Below, in pieces: positions 47,988 through 56,773 of a stretch of DNA of 64,000 nucleotides. The DNA is from an uncultured Collinsella sp. (GTDB lineage Bacteria > Actinomycetota > Coriobacteriia > Coriobacteriales > Coriobacteriaceae). How positions within the stretch are numbered: the first letter of the stretch is position 1; each line of letters starts with the position of its first letter. Under the pieces are notes generated by a model. It saw only the letters and a list, made by a program, of their open reading frames with translations, was not told the DNA's origin and ran no database searches. The DNA is taken from assembly GCA_900541205.1 (NCBI GenBank), contig UQIV01000002.1, positions 1-64,000 on the forward strand. The letters run 5' to 3'. Position numbers and translations under genes: made by a program.

Positions 47988-48025
47988 AAACCTGCCAAAA
48001 TAAACATCTCTAAATGGTAGGTTTT
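47988..48025 (-). terminator. Family-E hairpin overlapping the pth stop codon
   Basis: AAACCTGCCA pairs with TGGTAGGTTT (one G-U). Its right end overlaps the pth stop at 48024-48026. The loop holds AATAAACATCTC, the reverse complement of the GAGGTTTATT loop seen at 47825-47864. Confidence 0.65.
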
Positions 48026-48653
48026 AGTGCTTGCCGTTGGCGGAAGCGGCGCCGTTTACGTGATCGCGGGCGTAGATTACGCCGTGGACGATGGCCAGAC
48101 CGGCGGCATCTGCGGCGCGGGCGCAGGTGTCCTGGAAATCCTCGGCTTCGCGGGCGCGCAGCTGCTTGAGCACGTAGTCTGCCACGGCCATCTTGCCGGG
48201 AGGGTTGCCGATGCCGGTGCGGATACGGCTAAAGTCGCGGCTGCCCATCTTGTCGATGATGGAGCGCAGGCCGTTGTGACCGGCATGGCCTCCGCCCACC
48301 TTAACACGCACGTCGCCGGCGGGAATATCGAGCTCGTCGTGGATGACGAGCAGCTCCTCGGCCTTGATCTTGTACTCGCGGCAGAGCTTGGAGATGGGCC
48401 CGCCCGAGGTGTTCATGTACGACTGCGGCTTGACCAGTACAATCTGGCGCTTGCCGTTCTCTTCCTCGGCATCGTTGATGTTGATGAGCGCGACCTCGGC
48501 GCCTGCTTGGTTTTTCCAGTACGTGACGCCGGCCTGACGGGCCAGCTCGTCGATCGCCTTAAAACCGGCGTTGTGGCGGGTCTCGGCATACTCATCGCCA
48601 GGGTTGCCAAGTCCGGCAACCATGCGAATCTTAAGCGGCTGTGCAGCTGCCAT
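48024..48653 (-). CDS. pth: Peptidyl-tRNA hydrolase
   Basis: A protein of 209 aa with MVAGLGNPGDEYAETRHNAGF (catalytic His in RHNAGF), LVKPQSYMNTSGGPI, HDELDIPAGDVRVKVGGGHAGHNGLRSI and RIRTGIGNPP. It recycles peptidyl-tRNAs released from ribosomes. The start at 48653 follows AAAGGATGAAC; an ATG two codons earlier is too close to that site, and the frame to 48758 is unsupported. In many Gram-positives pth follows prs and glmU; here a TIR-element-flanked gene separates them. Confidence 0.96.
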   Translation of the reverse strand: MAAAQPLKIRMVAGLGNPGDEYAETRHNAGFKAIDELARQAGVTYWKNQAGAEVALININDAEEENGKRQIVLVKPQSYMNTSGGPISKLCREYKIKAEELLVIHDELDIPAGDVRVKVGGGHAGHNGLRSIIDKMGSRDFSRIRTGIGNPPGKMAVADYVLKQLRAREAEDFQDTCARAADAAGLAIVHGVIYARDHVNGAASANGKH

Positions 48654-48767
48654 GTTCATCCTTTCGTTGATTTGTCGCCTGCTATGGTGAGCGACCCTGT
48701 TGCCGCTGTCAAATGGAGGGCAATTGAGGTTGTTTGGGGGCGTTTGGACGGCCGTCAAAATCCGAGG

Positions 48768-48972
48768 TGGACAGTTAGTTCAGATACGTATAAGTTCTGA
48801 GGACTCGAATTGCTCAATTCAATGCCGATACGTTGTTTTGGAACTTTAGTTAGTCCATATGACGCTGTTTTGAAGTCTACCCCGCTTTCAAATAGGGCGA
48901 ATGGTATAGAGATAGCTGCAAAACAGCCTAATTCAATGTGTCTATTTATACGTATTTGAACTAACTGTCCAG
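48768..48972. mobile_element. TIR-bounded element 1 (MITE-like, 205 bp)
   Basis: The left end TGGACAGTTAGTTCAGATAC (continuing CGTATAAG) is matched in inverted orientation at 48946-48972 with two mismatches in 27. The interior is AT-rich, non-coding and contains a smaller pairing CTGTTTTG/CAAAACAG. No target duplication is clear. The same termini bound the element at 50296-50497. Confidence 0.75.
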
Positions 48973-49004
48973 CCCTGTTCGACGGCGCACGGGTGATTCG
49001 CCGT

Positions 49005-50132
49005 TTAGACCGGCGCAAGGCCGATTCCGGCCCGCAGAGCGTTGAGCCAAGCGGCCTGACGCTTGCGATAGCCCTTGATGCGATATCGGAATCGGACTCC
49101 TGCGAGTCGATGCATCGTTTGGGCGAAGGCTTCGAGTGCAACAAGGTCTTTCATTTGGTCGCGATTGATAACCAGGACGTGGATGCCCATTGCCTTGAGG
49201 CCATTATTTCGATTGCCATCGTGGATGCGAGCGTTTTGAAGCTCATGCCCAATTCCGTTGTATTCGTTGTCGACTCCGGCGGCCGGGCAATATAGGTCGC
49301 AGATGGCGTAAGGGATGCCGGAGGACATGTTAACCGCAAGAGTGTCGAAGTCGATTCGATAGTTGAGTAGCAGGCCTCCCATGGGCAGGCTGCAACATCC
49401 GAATCCGCCAAAGCGCATGGGCGCTCCGAGAACGGCTAACATTAGGGATTCGGCTGGGGATGCAGATCCGGGTCGGGCAAGCTTGACTGCCGTGCGAAAC
49501 GAGGTGTATGAGCTACTTTTGGCGAAGCGCGCGACCGCCTCGAGATCTTCGATGGTCGTGGCGGGCTCGCATTTGTAGTGCGCCTGTTCGTAGCGGGTTT
49601 CGTTCTGCTGTTTGGCTGCCGACTGGCCGCCCAGGCAATCAAGATCGCCCGTCGCTGCGCAGCTATCGCCCTTGGGCCAGATGTCGTCATAGGCGATGGG
49701 GTAGGTTGCCTCGGGCGGAAGGGAGTAGGTTCCGAGCAGCTCCATAAGGAGCATCAAGGTTTTGGCGACCGATTCATTTTTAGAACAAAGCATGGCTGTC
49801 ATGGCAGGAGACGTTGCGTAGATGTCGGCCTCGACGTGCATAATTGCACCTTCAGGAAGCGGAGCGGAGAGAATATGCTGAAGAAGTCGCTTGTCGGGGC
49901 GTCTGTTGTCTTCGTTTGAAACGAGAAGATCGAGTAGTTCGGAATCATCTTCATTCCAGGCGTCGAGTATCGAAAGTGCGCCAAAGTCTATCGCGTCATT
50001 ATTGGGAATGCAGCTAGCCAAGGCCTGTGCTTGCTGTTCACTATCAACGGAGTCCCAGGGTAGGGCAGAGTACGCCCGTCGTGCGCGACGAATTGCGCGG
50101 AGGGCGGAGAAATGTGAAATCACGGTCGTCAT
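49005..50132 (-). CDS. Putative PD-(D/E)XK / DUF559-type nuclease-like protein
   Basis: A protein of 375 aa. The C-terminal 160 residues follow the pattern of DUF559/Vsr-like endonuclease domains: GSASPAESLMLAVLGAPMR (acidic residue), YAICDLYCPAAGVDNEYNG-GH (D...ExxG-H) and RIHDGNRNNGLKAMGIHVLVI (D-x2-R-x3-L-x3-G). The catalytic Lys is not obvious. The N-terminal part (ALRAIRRARRAYSALPWDS) resembles coriobacterial AbiEi/DUF559 proteins. It is AT-richer than its neighbours, lacks a clear ribosome site, and lies between two TIR elements in the prs-pth interval. It could be a toxin, defence nuclease or transposon cargo. Confidence 0.5.
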   Translation of the reverse strand: MTTVISHFSALRAIRRARRAYSALPWDSVDSEQQAQALASCIPNNDAIDFGALSILDAWNEDDSELLDLLVSNEDNRRPDKRLLQHILSAPLPEGAIMHVEADIYATSPAMTAMLCSKNESVAKTLMLLMELLGTYSLPPEATYPIAYDDIWPKGDSCAATGDLDCLGGQSAAKQQNETRYEQAHYKCEPATTIEDLEAVARFAKSSSYTSFRTAVKLARPGSASPAESLMLAVLGAPMRFGGFGCCSLPMGGLLLNYRIDFDTLAVNMSSGIPYAICDLYCPAAGVDNEYNGIGHELQNARIHDGNRNNGLKAMGIHVLVINRDQMKDLVALEAFAQTMHRLAGVRFRYRIKGYRKRQAAWLNALRAGIGLAPV

Positions 50133-50295
50133 AGCTATAACGTACTAAGTTGGCGGCAGAATGCGACCGCCATACCGTTCTTTTCGCTCAGCGGGGCGCT
50201 GTGCGCCATGAACGGCTGGGTGTTATGAAATCGGTGGAATCGGTTGAGGGGATTGCAGGAAATTGAGCTCTGCCGCGAAGGTTGACGATAGCTAC

Positions 50296-50497
50296 TGGAC
50301 AGTTAGTTCAGATACGTATAAGGCGACGGGCATTCGAGGCGTTTCTAAGGGCCTTCGAGGGTGATTTGAGGGTAAATATGCGGCGGTTGTACTCGAAAAC
50401 GATGAGCTTTGGGCGGCATGGCATCCGCCGGGGAGCTCAGAAGGCTCCGAACGGCCCTTTGGGGCTTTAAAAAATACGTATCTGAACCAATTGTCCA
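50296..50497. mobile_element. TIR-bounded element 2 (MITE-like, 202 bp)
   Basis: The left end is identical over 27 bases to that of element 1. The right end (50474-50497) is its inverted copy with two mismatches over 24 bases. The interior is unrelated to element 1, richer in GC, and includes pairing AAGGGCC/GGCCCTT. It carries no gene. The remaining intergenic sequence (50133-50295) shows nothing recognisable. Confidence 0.75.
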
Positions 50498-50516
50498 GGG
50501 AAGGTTGGCGAGGGAT

Positions 50517-50550
50517 AGAAAAAGGGCCGGAAGCGAGCTTCCGACCCTTT
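50517..50550 (-). terminator. Terminator of prs
   Basis: AAAGGGCCGGAAGC faces GCTTCCGACCCTTT with a two-base internal mismatch; on the minus strand it is followed by TTTTTC. It lies 34 bases past the prs stop. Confidence 0.85.
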
Positions 50551-50583
50551 AAAAGCATCAAAGATGATGCGATGCGCGTTGGA

Positions 50584-51570
50584 CTACAGCGCGAAGTCGC
50601 CGCCGACGAGCGTGGAGACGGGCTCCTCGTGGTAAACGGCGGAGATGGCCTGAGCGAACTCCTCGGCGACCGAGATGGTCTTGATCTTGCCGCCGACCTC
50701 GACGGGAATGGCGTCGGTGACGAGGCACTCGACGATCGGGGCGTCGTTCAGACGCTCGATGGCCGGACCGGAGAAGATGCCGTGGGTGGCGCAGACGTAG
50801 ATGTCGCCAGCGCCCATAGCCTTGAGCTCCTTGACGTTGGCGCACAGGGTGCCAGCGGTGTCGATCATGTCGTCGTTGATGATGCAGGTCTTGCCCTTGA
50901 TGTCACCGATGATGCCCATGACCTCGGCGGCGTTGTGGCGCGGACGGCCCTTGTGGGCGATGGCCAGGTCGCAGCCGAGCATGTCGGACAGCTTCTTGGC
51001 GGCCTTGGCGCGGCCCACGTCGGGGGAGACGACAACCAGGTTGTCGGTGTCGAAGTTCATGGCGTTGTAGTACTGGCCAAACAGCGGCAGTGCGGACAGG
51101 TGGTTGACCGGGATATCAAAGAAGCCCTGGATCTGACCCTGGTGCAGGTCGAGGGTGATGATGCGGTCGACGCCGGCGCGCTCGAGCAGGTTGGCGACGA
51201 GGCGGGCGGTGATGGGCTCGCGCGGGCCGGCCTTGCGGTCCTGGCGGGCATAGCCGTAGTGGGTGATGACGGCGGTGATGGAGCGGGCGGATGCGCGCTT
51301 GGCAGCGTCGGTGGCGATGAGCAGCTCCATGAGCATGTCGTTGACGTTGCCGCCGGCCACGGACTGAATCAGGAAGACGTCGGCGCCGCGGACGGTCTCG
51401 TCGTAGCGGGCGTAAATCTCACCGTTGGCGAACTGCTTTAGCGTAAGGCCCGAAAGCTCGACCCCAAGGTACTCAGCGATCTTCTGAGCGAGGGGACGGT
51501 TGGAGGAACCGGAATACACGCGGATGGACTTGCGCATATTCTCCGACTTCTCGGGATCATTAATCGGCAT
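50584..51570 (-). CDS. prs: Ribose-phosphate pyrophosphokinase
   Basis: A protein of 328 aa with FANGEIYARYDETVRGADVF, HYGYARQDRK, DLHQGQIQGFFDIPVNHL, VVSPDVGRAKAA, and the PRPP loop CIINDDMIDTAGTL. It makes PRPP from ribose 5-phosphate and ATP, feeding the pur, pyr and histidine pathways, including PurF encoded in this window. AAGGAG precedes the ATG. A minus-strand -10-like TACAAT lies at 51617-51622. Confidence 0.97.
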   Translation of the reverse strand: MPINDPEKSENMRKSIRVYSGSSNRPLAQKIAEYLGVELSGLTLKQFANGEIYARYDETVRGADVFLIQSVAGGNVNDMLMELLIATDAAKRASARSITAVITHYGYARQDRKAGPREPITARLVANLLERAGVDRIITLDLHQGQIQGFFDIPVNHLSALPLFGQYYNAMNFDTDNLVVVSPDVGRAKAAKKLSDMLGCDLAIAHKGRPRHNAAEVMGIIGDIKGKTCIINDDMIDTAGTLCANVKELKAMGAGDIYVCATHGIFSGPAIERLNDAPIVECLVTDAIPVEVGGKIKTISVAEEFAQAISAVYHEEPVSTLVGGDFAL

Positions 51571-51714
51571 TACCCTTCTCCTTTATACATCGAATGCCAT
51601 ATAGATGCCTTTTTGCATTGTAACCGTGCGGCGGGGTTAATCGGGTCTTGATAACGTCTTTACCGTCAACGGACACGAACCGACCACTCATCCGGCCGCG
51701 CAGGTCACGATAGA

Positions 51715-51747
51715 AAAAGGAGCCGTCCCCAGGGAACAGCTCCTTTT
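51715..51747 (-). terminator. Terminator of glmU
   Basis: AAAAGGAGC pairs with GCTCCTTTT around a loop of about 15 bases; on the minus strand TTTTCTATC follows. It shows that glmU and prs are separate transcripts. Confidence 0.8.
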
Positions 51748-51762
51748 GTGCTTGGCGAAACG

Positions 51763-53175
51763 TTATGCCTCGTCGTCCTCGTGCAGACGGCGGCGATAAT
51801 CGGCGGCCCAGCCCTCAATATTTACCTGACGGGCGCGGCCCAGACCGAGTGCGTCGGCCGGGACCGGCTCGGTGATGACGGAGCCGGCGGCCACGAGTGC
51901 GCCGTCGCCAATCTGGGCGGGCGCGACCATCATGGTGTCGGAACCGATGAAGGCATCCTTGCCGATGACGGTTTTGTGCTTGTGCACGCCGTCGTAGTTG
52001 CAGGTGATGGAGCCCGCGCCCACGTTGACGCCGGAGCCCATGGTGGTGTCGCCGATGTAGGACAGGTGCGGCACCTTGGAGCCCTCGCCGATCGTGGACT
52101 TCTTGATCTCCACGTGCGTGCCGGCCTTGGAGCCGTCGAGCATGTGGGTGCCTGGGCGCAGGTAGGCGCGCGGGCCGCAGTCGACGCCGTTCTCGATGAC
52201 GGCCTCGATGGCGATGGTTTCATCGATGGTGCAGCCGCTGCCGACGGTGGTGTCGGTGAGGCGGCTGTTGGGGCCGAGCTGGCACTCCTCGCCCACGGTG
52301 ACGTGGCCGATCAGGTGCGTCTGCGGCCACACGACGGTGTCGCGGCCGATAACGGCATCGGGGCCGATCCAGGCCTGCGTGGGGTCGATGAAGGTAACGC
52401 CCTCGGCCATCCAGTGCTCGTTGATGCGGTCGCGCGCGATGGCGGTGAGCTGCGCGAGCTGGATGCGGCTGTTGACGCCCAGGCCGTCGCGGTAGTCGTC
52501 ACAGTGGAAGATGGAGACCGCCTGGCCGTGACCCTTGAGGATCTCGAGCATGTCGGGCAGATAGTACTCGGACTGCGCGTTGTCGTTGCCGATCTCGTTA
52601 ATGTGGGCGGCGAGCTGCGCGCCGTCAAAGGCGTAGCAGCCGGCGTTGCACTCCAGCAGCGTGGCAGCCTGCTCGGGCGTGCAGTCCTTCTGCTCGATGA
52701 TGCGCTCGATCTGACCATCGGCGCCCAGCTTGATACGGCCGTAGCCGAAGGGGTCGGGCGGGGTCATGGTCATGACGGTGCAGGCGAGCTCGCCGGTGGC
52801 GACGGTCTGTGCGAACTTGGCGACGGTGTCGGCGGTGATGAGCGGCAGGTCGCCGTTGAGCACGACGACGGGGCCCTCGGCGATGCCGCAGGCCTCGAGC
52901 GCGACCTTTACGGCGTGGCCGGTGCCCAGGCGCTCGGTCTGCTCGACGCACTCGACCTTGGTGGCGCTGTTGGCGTAGGCGCCGTCGATCAGGGCGCGCA
53001 TCTCGTCGGCGTGGCTGCCGATGACGACCACGACGCGGCTGCAGCCGGCCTTGATGGTAGCGTCGACGATCCACTGGACCATGGGCTTGCCCAGGATCTT
53101 GTGCGAAACCTTGCAGTGGTTCGACTTCATGCGGGTGCCCTCGCCGGCAGCGAGGATAATTGCGGTTGCGTCCAT
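51763..53175 (-). CDS. glmU: Bifunctional UDP-GlcNAc pyrophosphorylase / glucosamine-1-P acetyltransferase
   Basis: A protein of 470 aa. The N-terminal uridyltransferase starts AIILAAGEGTRMKSNHCKV and has VVLNGDLPLI and FGYGRI. The C-terminal acetyltransferase is a hexapeptide-repeat left-handed beta helix with RPGTHMLDGSKAGTHVEIKKS, GAGSITCNYDGVHKHKT and GSDTMMVAP. It makes UDP-GlcNAc for peptidoglycan. The start at 53175 follows AGGAGATCAC; the upstream frame lacks support. Confidence 0.97.
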   Translation of the reverse strand: MDATAIILAAGEGTRMKSNHCKVSHKILGKPMVQWIVDATIKAGCSRVVVVIGSHADEMRALIDGAYANSATKVECVEQTERLGTGHAVKVALEACGIAEGPVVVLNGDLPLITADTVAKFAQTVATGELACTVMTMTPPDPFGYGRIKLGADGQIERIIEQKDCTPEQAATLLECNAGCYAFDGAQLAAHINEIGNDNAQSEYYLPDMLEILKGHGQAVSIFHCDDYRDGLGVNSRIQLAQLTAIARDRINEHWMAEGVTFIDPTQAWIGPDAVIGRDTVVWPQTHLIGHVTVGEECQLGPNSRLTDTTVGSGCTIDETIAIEAVIENGVDCGPRAYLRPGTHMLDGSKAGTHVEIKKSTIGEGSKVPHLSYIGDTTMGSGVNVGAGSITCNYDGVHKHKTVIGKDAFIGSDTMMVAPAQIGDGALVAAGSVITEPVPADALGLGRARQVNIEGWAADYRRRLHEDDEA

Positions 53176-53374
53176 GTGATCTCCTGTTACGTTATAGAGA
53201 CGTGTGTTTGGAAACGATACACGGCGCAATATGATACCGCAGGCATATGATGAGCGCGTAACGATTGGTTTGCGGCGGTTGAGGCTTGCGCCGCCGGCGT
53301 GGCGTTTGCGCTGCTTGCGTGCGGCGTTGGCGGTGCTGCGGAGTTGTCGTTTGAGCGAGGGGACGGGGGTGCCC

Positions 53375-54262
53375 GTGGACAACATACGAGAGGAGTTTGG
53401 CGGCGAGCCCGTCGTGGCATTCTCGATGTCGCATCCGGCTGTGCCGGCACTCTATATAGTGCTGACGCTGGGGCTCACCATGTTCTCAATGCAGCCGGTG
53501 CTGATTGCGCTGTCACTTGCGGGCGGGCTGGCGTATGGATTTGCGACGCGTGGGGCTGCCCGCACGCTGGGTGCACTTCGCTGGCAGCTGCCGGTGATTT
53601 TGATTATCGCGCTGGTCAATCCGCTGTTTAGCGCTTCGGGTTCGACGGAGCTGTTTCGTATTGGTATGCGCGCGGTGTATCTGGAGAGCATGGTATACGG
53701 CCTGTGCATGGGCGGGCTGTTTGTGGCGAGCGTGCTGTGGTTTGAGGCCGCGGCGTCGATGCTCGAATACGACAAGGTGCTCGCGCTGCTGGGTAATGCC
53801 GCACCGGTGATCGCGCTCATGATCTCGATGTGTATGCGGCTTATCCCGCAGTTTTTGCGCCGCGGTCGTACGGTGCTGGCGGTGCAGGATGCGATCGATG
53901 TACCGGGCCGCGCGCCGGCCGACCCCGTGCGTTCGCGTTTGCGGGCATCGAGTGTGTTGATGGGCTGGGGCATGGAAGATTCGCTGGAGCGCGCGGACGC
54001 GATGCGCTCGCGCGGGTGGGGTGCCGCGACGCGTCGTACGACGTATGCGCGGTATCGGCTGGGGCGCGGCGATGTTGCCGCGCTGGTTGGGCTTGCACTG
54101 TTTGGCGTGGTCACGGTGACAGTGGCGTGGACCGCGACGACGCAGTATTCGTTTTATCCTCAGCTCTTGGTGCCGGCGCCGTGGCCGGGCTATGTTGTGT
54201 ACGCTGCCTGGATGGTGTTGCCTTGCGCGTTGCACGCGAGTGATGAGAAGAGGTTTGGCTGA
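53375..54262 (+). CDS. ECF transporter T component (EcfT/CbiQ family)
   Basis: A protein of about 295 aa with five to six membrane segments. The cytosolic Ala-Arg-Gly motif that couples to the ATPases is present in ADAMRSRGWGAATRRT, after VQDAIDVPGRAP. The start is uncertain: GTG at 53375 gives a normal N-terminus (VDNIREEFGGEPVVAF) with GAGGGG upstream; the open frame extends to 53204. Its stop codon overlaps the ATG of the ATPase gene (TGATG), so the two are translationally coupled. Confidence 0.85.
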   Translation: MDNIREEFGGEPVVAFSMSHPAVPALYIVLTLGLTMFSMQPVLIALSLAGGLAYGFATRGAARTLGALRWQLPVILIIALVNPLFSASGSTELFRIGMRAVYLESMVYGLCMGGLFVASVLWFEAAASMLEYDKVLALLGNAAPVIALMISMCMRLIPQFLRRGRTVLAVQDAIDVPGRAPADPVRSRLRASSVLMGWGMEDSLERADAMRSRGWGAATRRTTYARYRLGRGDVAALVGLALFGVVTVTVAWTATTQYSFYPQLLVPAPWPGYVVYAAWMVLPCALHASDEKRFG

Positions 54263-55905
54263 TGGCTCGGTTGGATAGGAGCTCGGCGGCGGGCGCGGCG
54301 TGCGGCCCGGATATGCCGGCGATTGAGGTGCGGAGCCTGAGCTTTGCCTACCCCGATGCTGATGCTGCGGTGCTCGAGGGGCTCGACTGGTCTGTTCCCC
54401 AAGGTGCATTTGCGCTGCTTGTTGGCGGTACCGGATCGGGTAAGTCGACGCTGCTGTCGCTGCTCAAGCCCGAGATCGCGCCTGCGGGTACGCGCTCCGG
54501 CGAACTGCGCGTGCTGGGCGAGAACGTCGCCGACATGGATGTGCGGGCATCGGCGGAGCGCGTGGGCTATGTGTTCCAGGATCCCGAGAACCAGATCGTG
54601 TGCGAAACCGTGTGGCACGAGATGGCGTTTGGCCTGGAAAACTTGGGGCTAGCGCGTGATGAGATGCGCCGTCGCGTAGCTGAGACCAGCTATTTCTTTG
54701 GGCTGGAAGATTGGCTCCAACGCGACACCGATACGCTTTCGGGCGGACGCAAACAGCTGCTGTCGCTGGCGGCTGTGCTGGCATTACGCCCGCGCGTGCT
54801 GCTGCTCGACGAGCCCACGTCTCAGCTCGATCCCGTTGCCGAGAAGAATTTTCTGCACGCGCTGTTTCGCGTGAACCGTGAGCTGGGCTGCACGGTTGTT
54901 GTGGCTACGCATCAGCCGCGGCCGATGCTCGAGTATGCGACGTGTGCGTACCGGATTGAGGGCGGTCGCGTGCGCGAGGTGGCGGATATGGCTTCTTTGG
55001 GACGCCGAGAATCGCTGTTTTCCGATGGCATGTTGGGGTGGGGTGCCATCCGATGTGCAAAAAACGGAGTATTCAGCAGGCGTGAGGACAATTTTGGCTC
55101 TCTGGAGCCGCCCGGGGACGTGTCGAGCGCGAAAAAAAGTTCGGAATTGGACAAATCGTCCGAATTTGTGGCGCAAACGTCGCTCGAGAACGGCTCGGAA
55201 GCCTTCCCGAGCACGGATGGAAGCAGAATACTCCAAAAAATGCACGCTGGGTCGGCTACCACCCTGGCAGGGAGCTGGTTTCGCTACGATCGCGCGGGCG
55301 GTTGGGTGCTGCGCGGGCTCGATGCGTCGTTTTCGGCTGGCGCGGTGCATGCGGTTGTGGGCGGTAACGGCTGCGGCAAGTCGACAATGCTTTCGGTGCT
55401 GGCGAAGACCGCCAAGCTGCAGCGCGGCCGCATGGTGCGCGGGGCGGCCTCGGCTGCGCTGCTGCCGCAGAACCCCAAGGCCCTGCTGGTTGCCGAGACG
55501 GTTCGCGATGAGCTGATGGAATGGGCCTCGACCTGCGGATATGACGAGAACTTGGCGCGGGAGCGCGCGGCGAGCCTGGGGCTGTCGGGCCTGGATGGGC
55601 GCCACCCGTACGATCTTTCGGGCGGACAGCGCCAGCTGCTTGCGTTGGCAAAGCTGCTGCTGATCGGCCCCGAGCTGCTGCTGCTTGACGAACCCACGAA
55701 GGGCTTGGACCTGGAGAGCCGCCGCATCATCGCCCGCGCCCTATGCGAGCATGCGCAAGCCGGCGGCACCGTCATCATGGCCACGCACGATTTGGACTTT
55801 GCCGAGCAGGTAGCCGACGACGTCGCCATGATGTTTGACGGCGAGATTGCCTGCGTGGAGCCCCCGGCCGACTTCTTTGCCGACAACGTGTTCTATAGGG
55901 CGTGA
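54262..55905 (+). CDS. ECF transporter ATPase, two ABC domains fused
   Basis: A protein of 547 aa. The first ABC domain (about 20-250) has GGTGSGKST, FQDPENQIVCETV, LSGGRKQLLSLA and LLLDEPTSQLD. The second (about 340-545) has GGNGCGKST, LPQNPKALLVAETV, LSGGQRQLLALAKLL and LLLDEPTKGLD. The linker of about 90 residues (CAKNGVFSRREDNFGSLEPP and beyond) is Ser/Glu-rich, probably disordered, and encoded by AT-richer sequence. EcfA1 and EcfA2 are usually separate proteins; the fusion fixes the heterodimer. The S-component gene follows five bases downstream. Confidence 0.9.
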   Translation: MARLDRSSAAGAACGPDMPAIEVRSLSFAYPDADAAVLEGLDWSVPQGAFALLVGGTGSGKSTLLSLLKPEIAPAGTRSGELRVLGENVADMDVRASAERVGYVFQDPENQIVCETVWHEMAFGLENLGLARDEMRRRVAETSYFFGLEDWLQRDTDTLSGGRKQLLSLAAVLALRPRVLLLDEPTSQLDPVAEKNFLHALFRVNRELGCTVVVATHQPRPMLEYATCAYRIEGGRVREVADMASLGRRESLFSDGMLGWGAIRCAKNGVFSRREDNFGSLEPPGDVSSAKKSSELDKSSEFVAQTSLENGSEAFPSTDGSRILQKMHAGSATTLAGSWFRYDRAGGWVLRGLDASFSAGAVHAVVGGNGCGKSTMLSVLAKTAKLQRGRMVRGAASAALLPQNPKALLVAETVRDELMEWASTCGYDENLARERAASLGLSGLDGRHPYDLSGGQRQLLALAKLLLIGPELLLLDEPTKGLDLESRRIIARALCEHAQAGGTVIMATHDLDFAEQVADDVAMMFDGEIACVEPPADFFADNVFYRA

Positions 55906-55909
55906 TGGG

Positions 55910-56623
55910 ATGACGGACTGTCGTTTCTCGCGTTTACTCACAAAACTGGAGATCCCGCTGTTGTTGGCGGTGCCGGCGGTGATGGCAGCGGCGTTGCTGG
56001 CGGGCGTTGAGCAGGCGGCGCTTGCCATGCTTGTCGTGGTGGCGCTGGTGCTTGCACTGTTCTTTGCGGGTTACGAGGCATCTCGTCCGGGTTTGCGCCA
56101 GATTATGCCTACGCTGGTGCTGGCGGCGCTGGCGGCGGCGGGGCGCATCCTGTTTGGGCCCATTCCCGACTTTAAACCGGTGAGCGCCATCGCCATTATC
56201 GCGGGGGCGACGCTTGGTCGCCGCAATGGTTTTATGGTTGGCGCGCTGGCGGCGCTGACCAGCAATTTCTTTTTTGGACAGGGCATGTGGACGCCGTGGC
56301 AGATGTATGCTTGGGGGCTCGTGGGATACGTTGGCGGTGCGCTGACGTATGCGGGTGCGTTCGACCGCGCCGACGGCACCGTGCGCATGCCAGCACTGCT
56401 GGCGTACGGCTTTGCGTCGGGCCTGCTCTATGGCGTCGTGATCAACGCGTATGACATCATTGGTTTTGTACAGCCGCTTACCTGGGCGGGTGCCGTGGCG
56501 CGTCTTGCCACGGCAGTGCCGTTCGATATCACACATGGCCTCGCGACCTGCGTGTTCTTGGTCGCCCTGTACAAGCCCTGGTGTCGCCGCATTAACCGTG
56601 TCGTCGTGAAATACGGGCTGTAA
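55910..56623 (+). CDS. ECF transporter S component
   Basis: A protein of 237 aa with about six to seven membrane segments: PLLLAVPAVMAAALLAGVEQA, MPTLVLAALAAAGRILFG, AIIAGATLGRRNGFMVGALAAL and others. The ALAAAGRILFGPIPDFKP segment is typical of S components in the cobalamin/queuosine-like group, but the vitamin bound cannot be told by eye. The start at 55910 avoids a long overlap with the ATPase gene. Gene order T-A-S indicates a dedicated uptake system. No riboswitch was recognised upstream. Confidence 0.8.
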   Translation: MTDCRFSRLLTKLEIPLLLAVPAVMAAALLAGVEQAALAMLVVVALVLALFFAGYEASRPGLRQIMPTLVLAALAAAGRILFGPIPDFKPVSAIAIIAGATLGRRNGFMVGALAALTSNFFFGQGMWTPWQMYAWGLVGYVGGALTYAGAFDRADGTVRMPALLAYGFASGLLYGVVINAYDIIGFVQPLTWAGAVARLATAVPFDITHGLATCVFLVALYKPWCRRINRVVVKYGL

Positions 56624-56648
56624 GGCATTTCGCGTTTCCTCACGAACT

Positions 56649-56709
56649 TGCGGTGGAATAGTTCTCGTTTTTGGCTATTTGCTGCCCAAACAGGAACTAT
56701 TCCACCGCA
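56649..56709. repeat. 61-base palindrome between convergent genes
   Basis: TGCGGTGGAATAGTTC pairs perfectly with GAACTATTCCACCGCA (16 bp) around a 29-base centre. The GGAATAG core is shared with the 41-bp family C. No T-run adjoins, but its place between the S component and xth suggests insulation of convergent transcripts. Confidence 0.8.
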
Positions 56710-56773
56710 CCTTATAGGGGGAGAGGGGTCACATGATCTGTTTTCCTCTGTCCCCCCCAGGAATTACTTGGGG

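Noticed and set aside
48768..48972. Intact insertion sequence
   Set aside because: Only 205 bases, no transposase frame, and no clear target duplication; kept as a MITE-like element.
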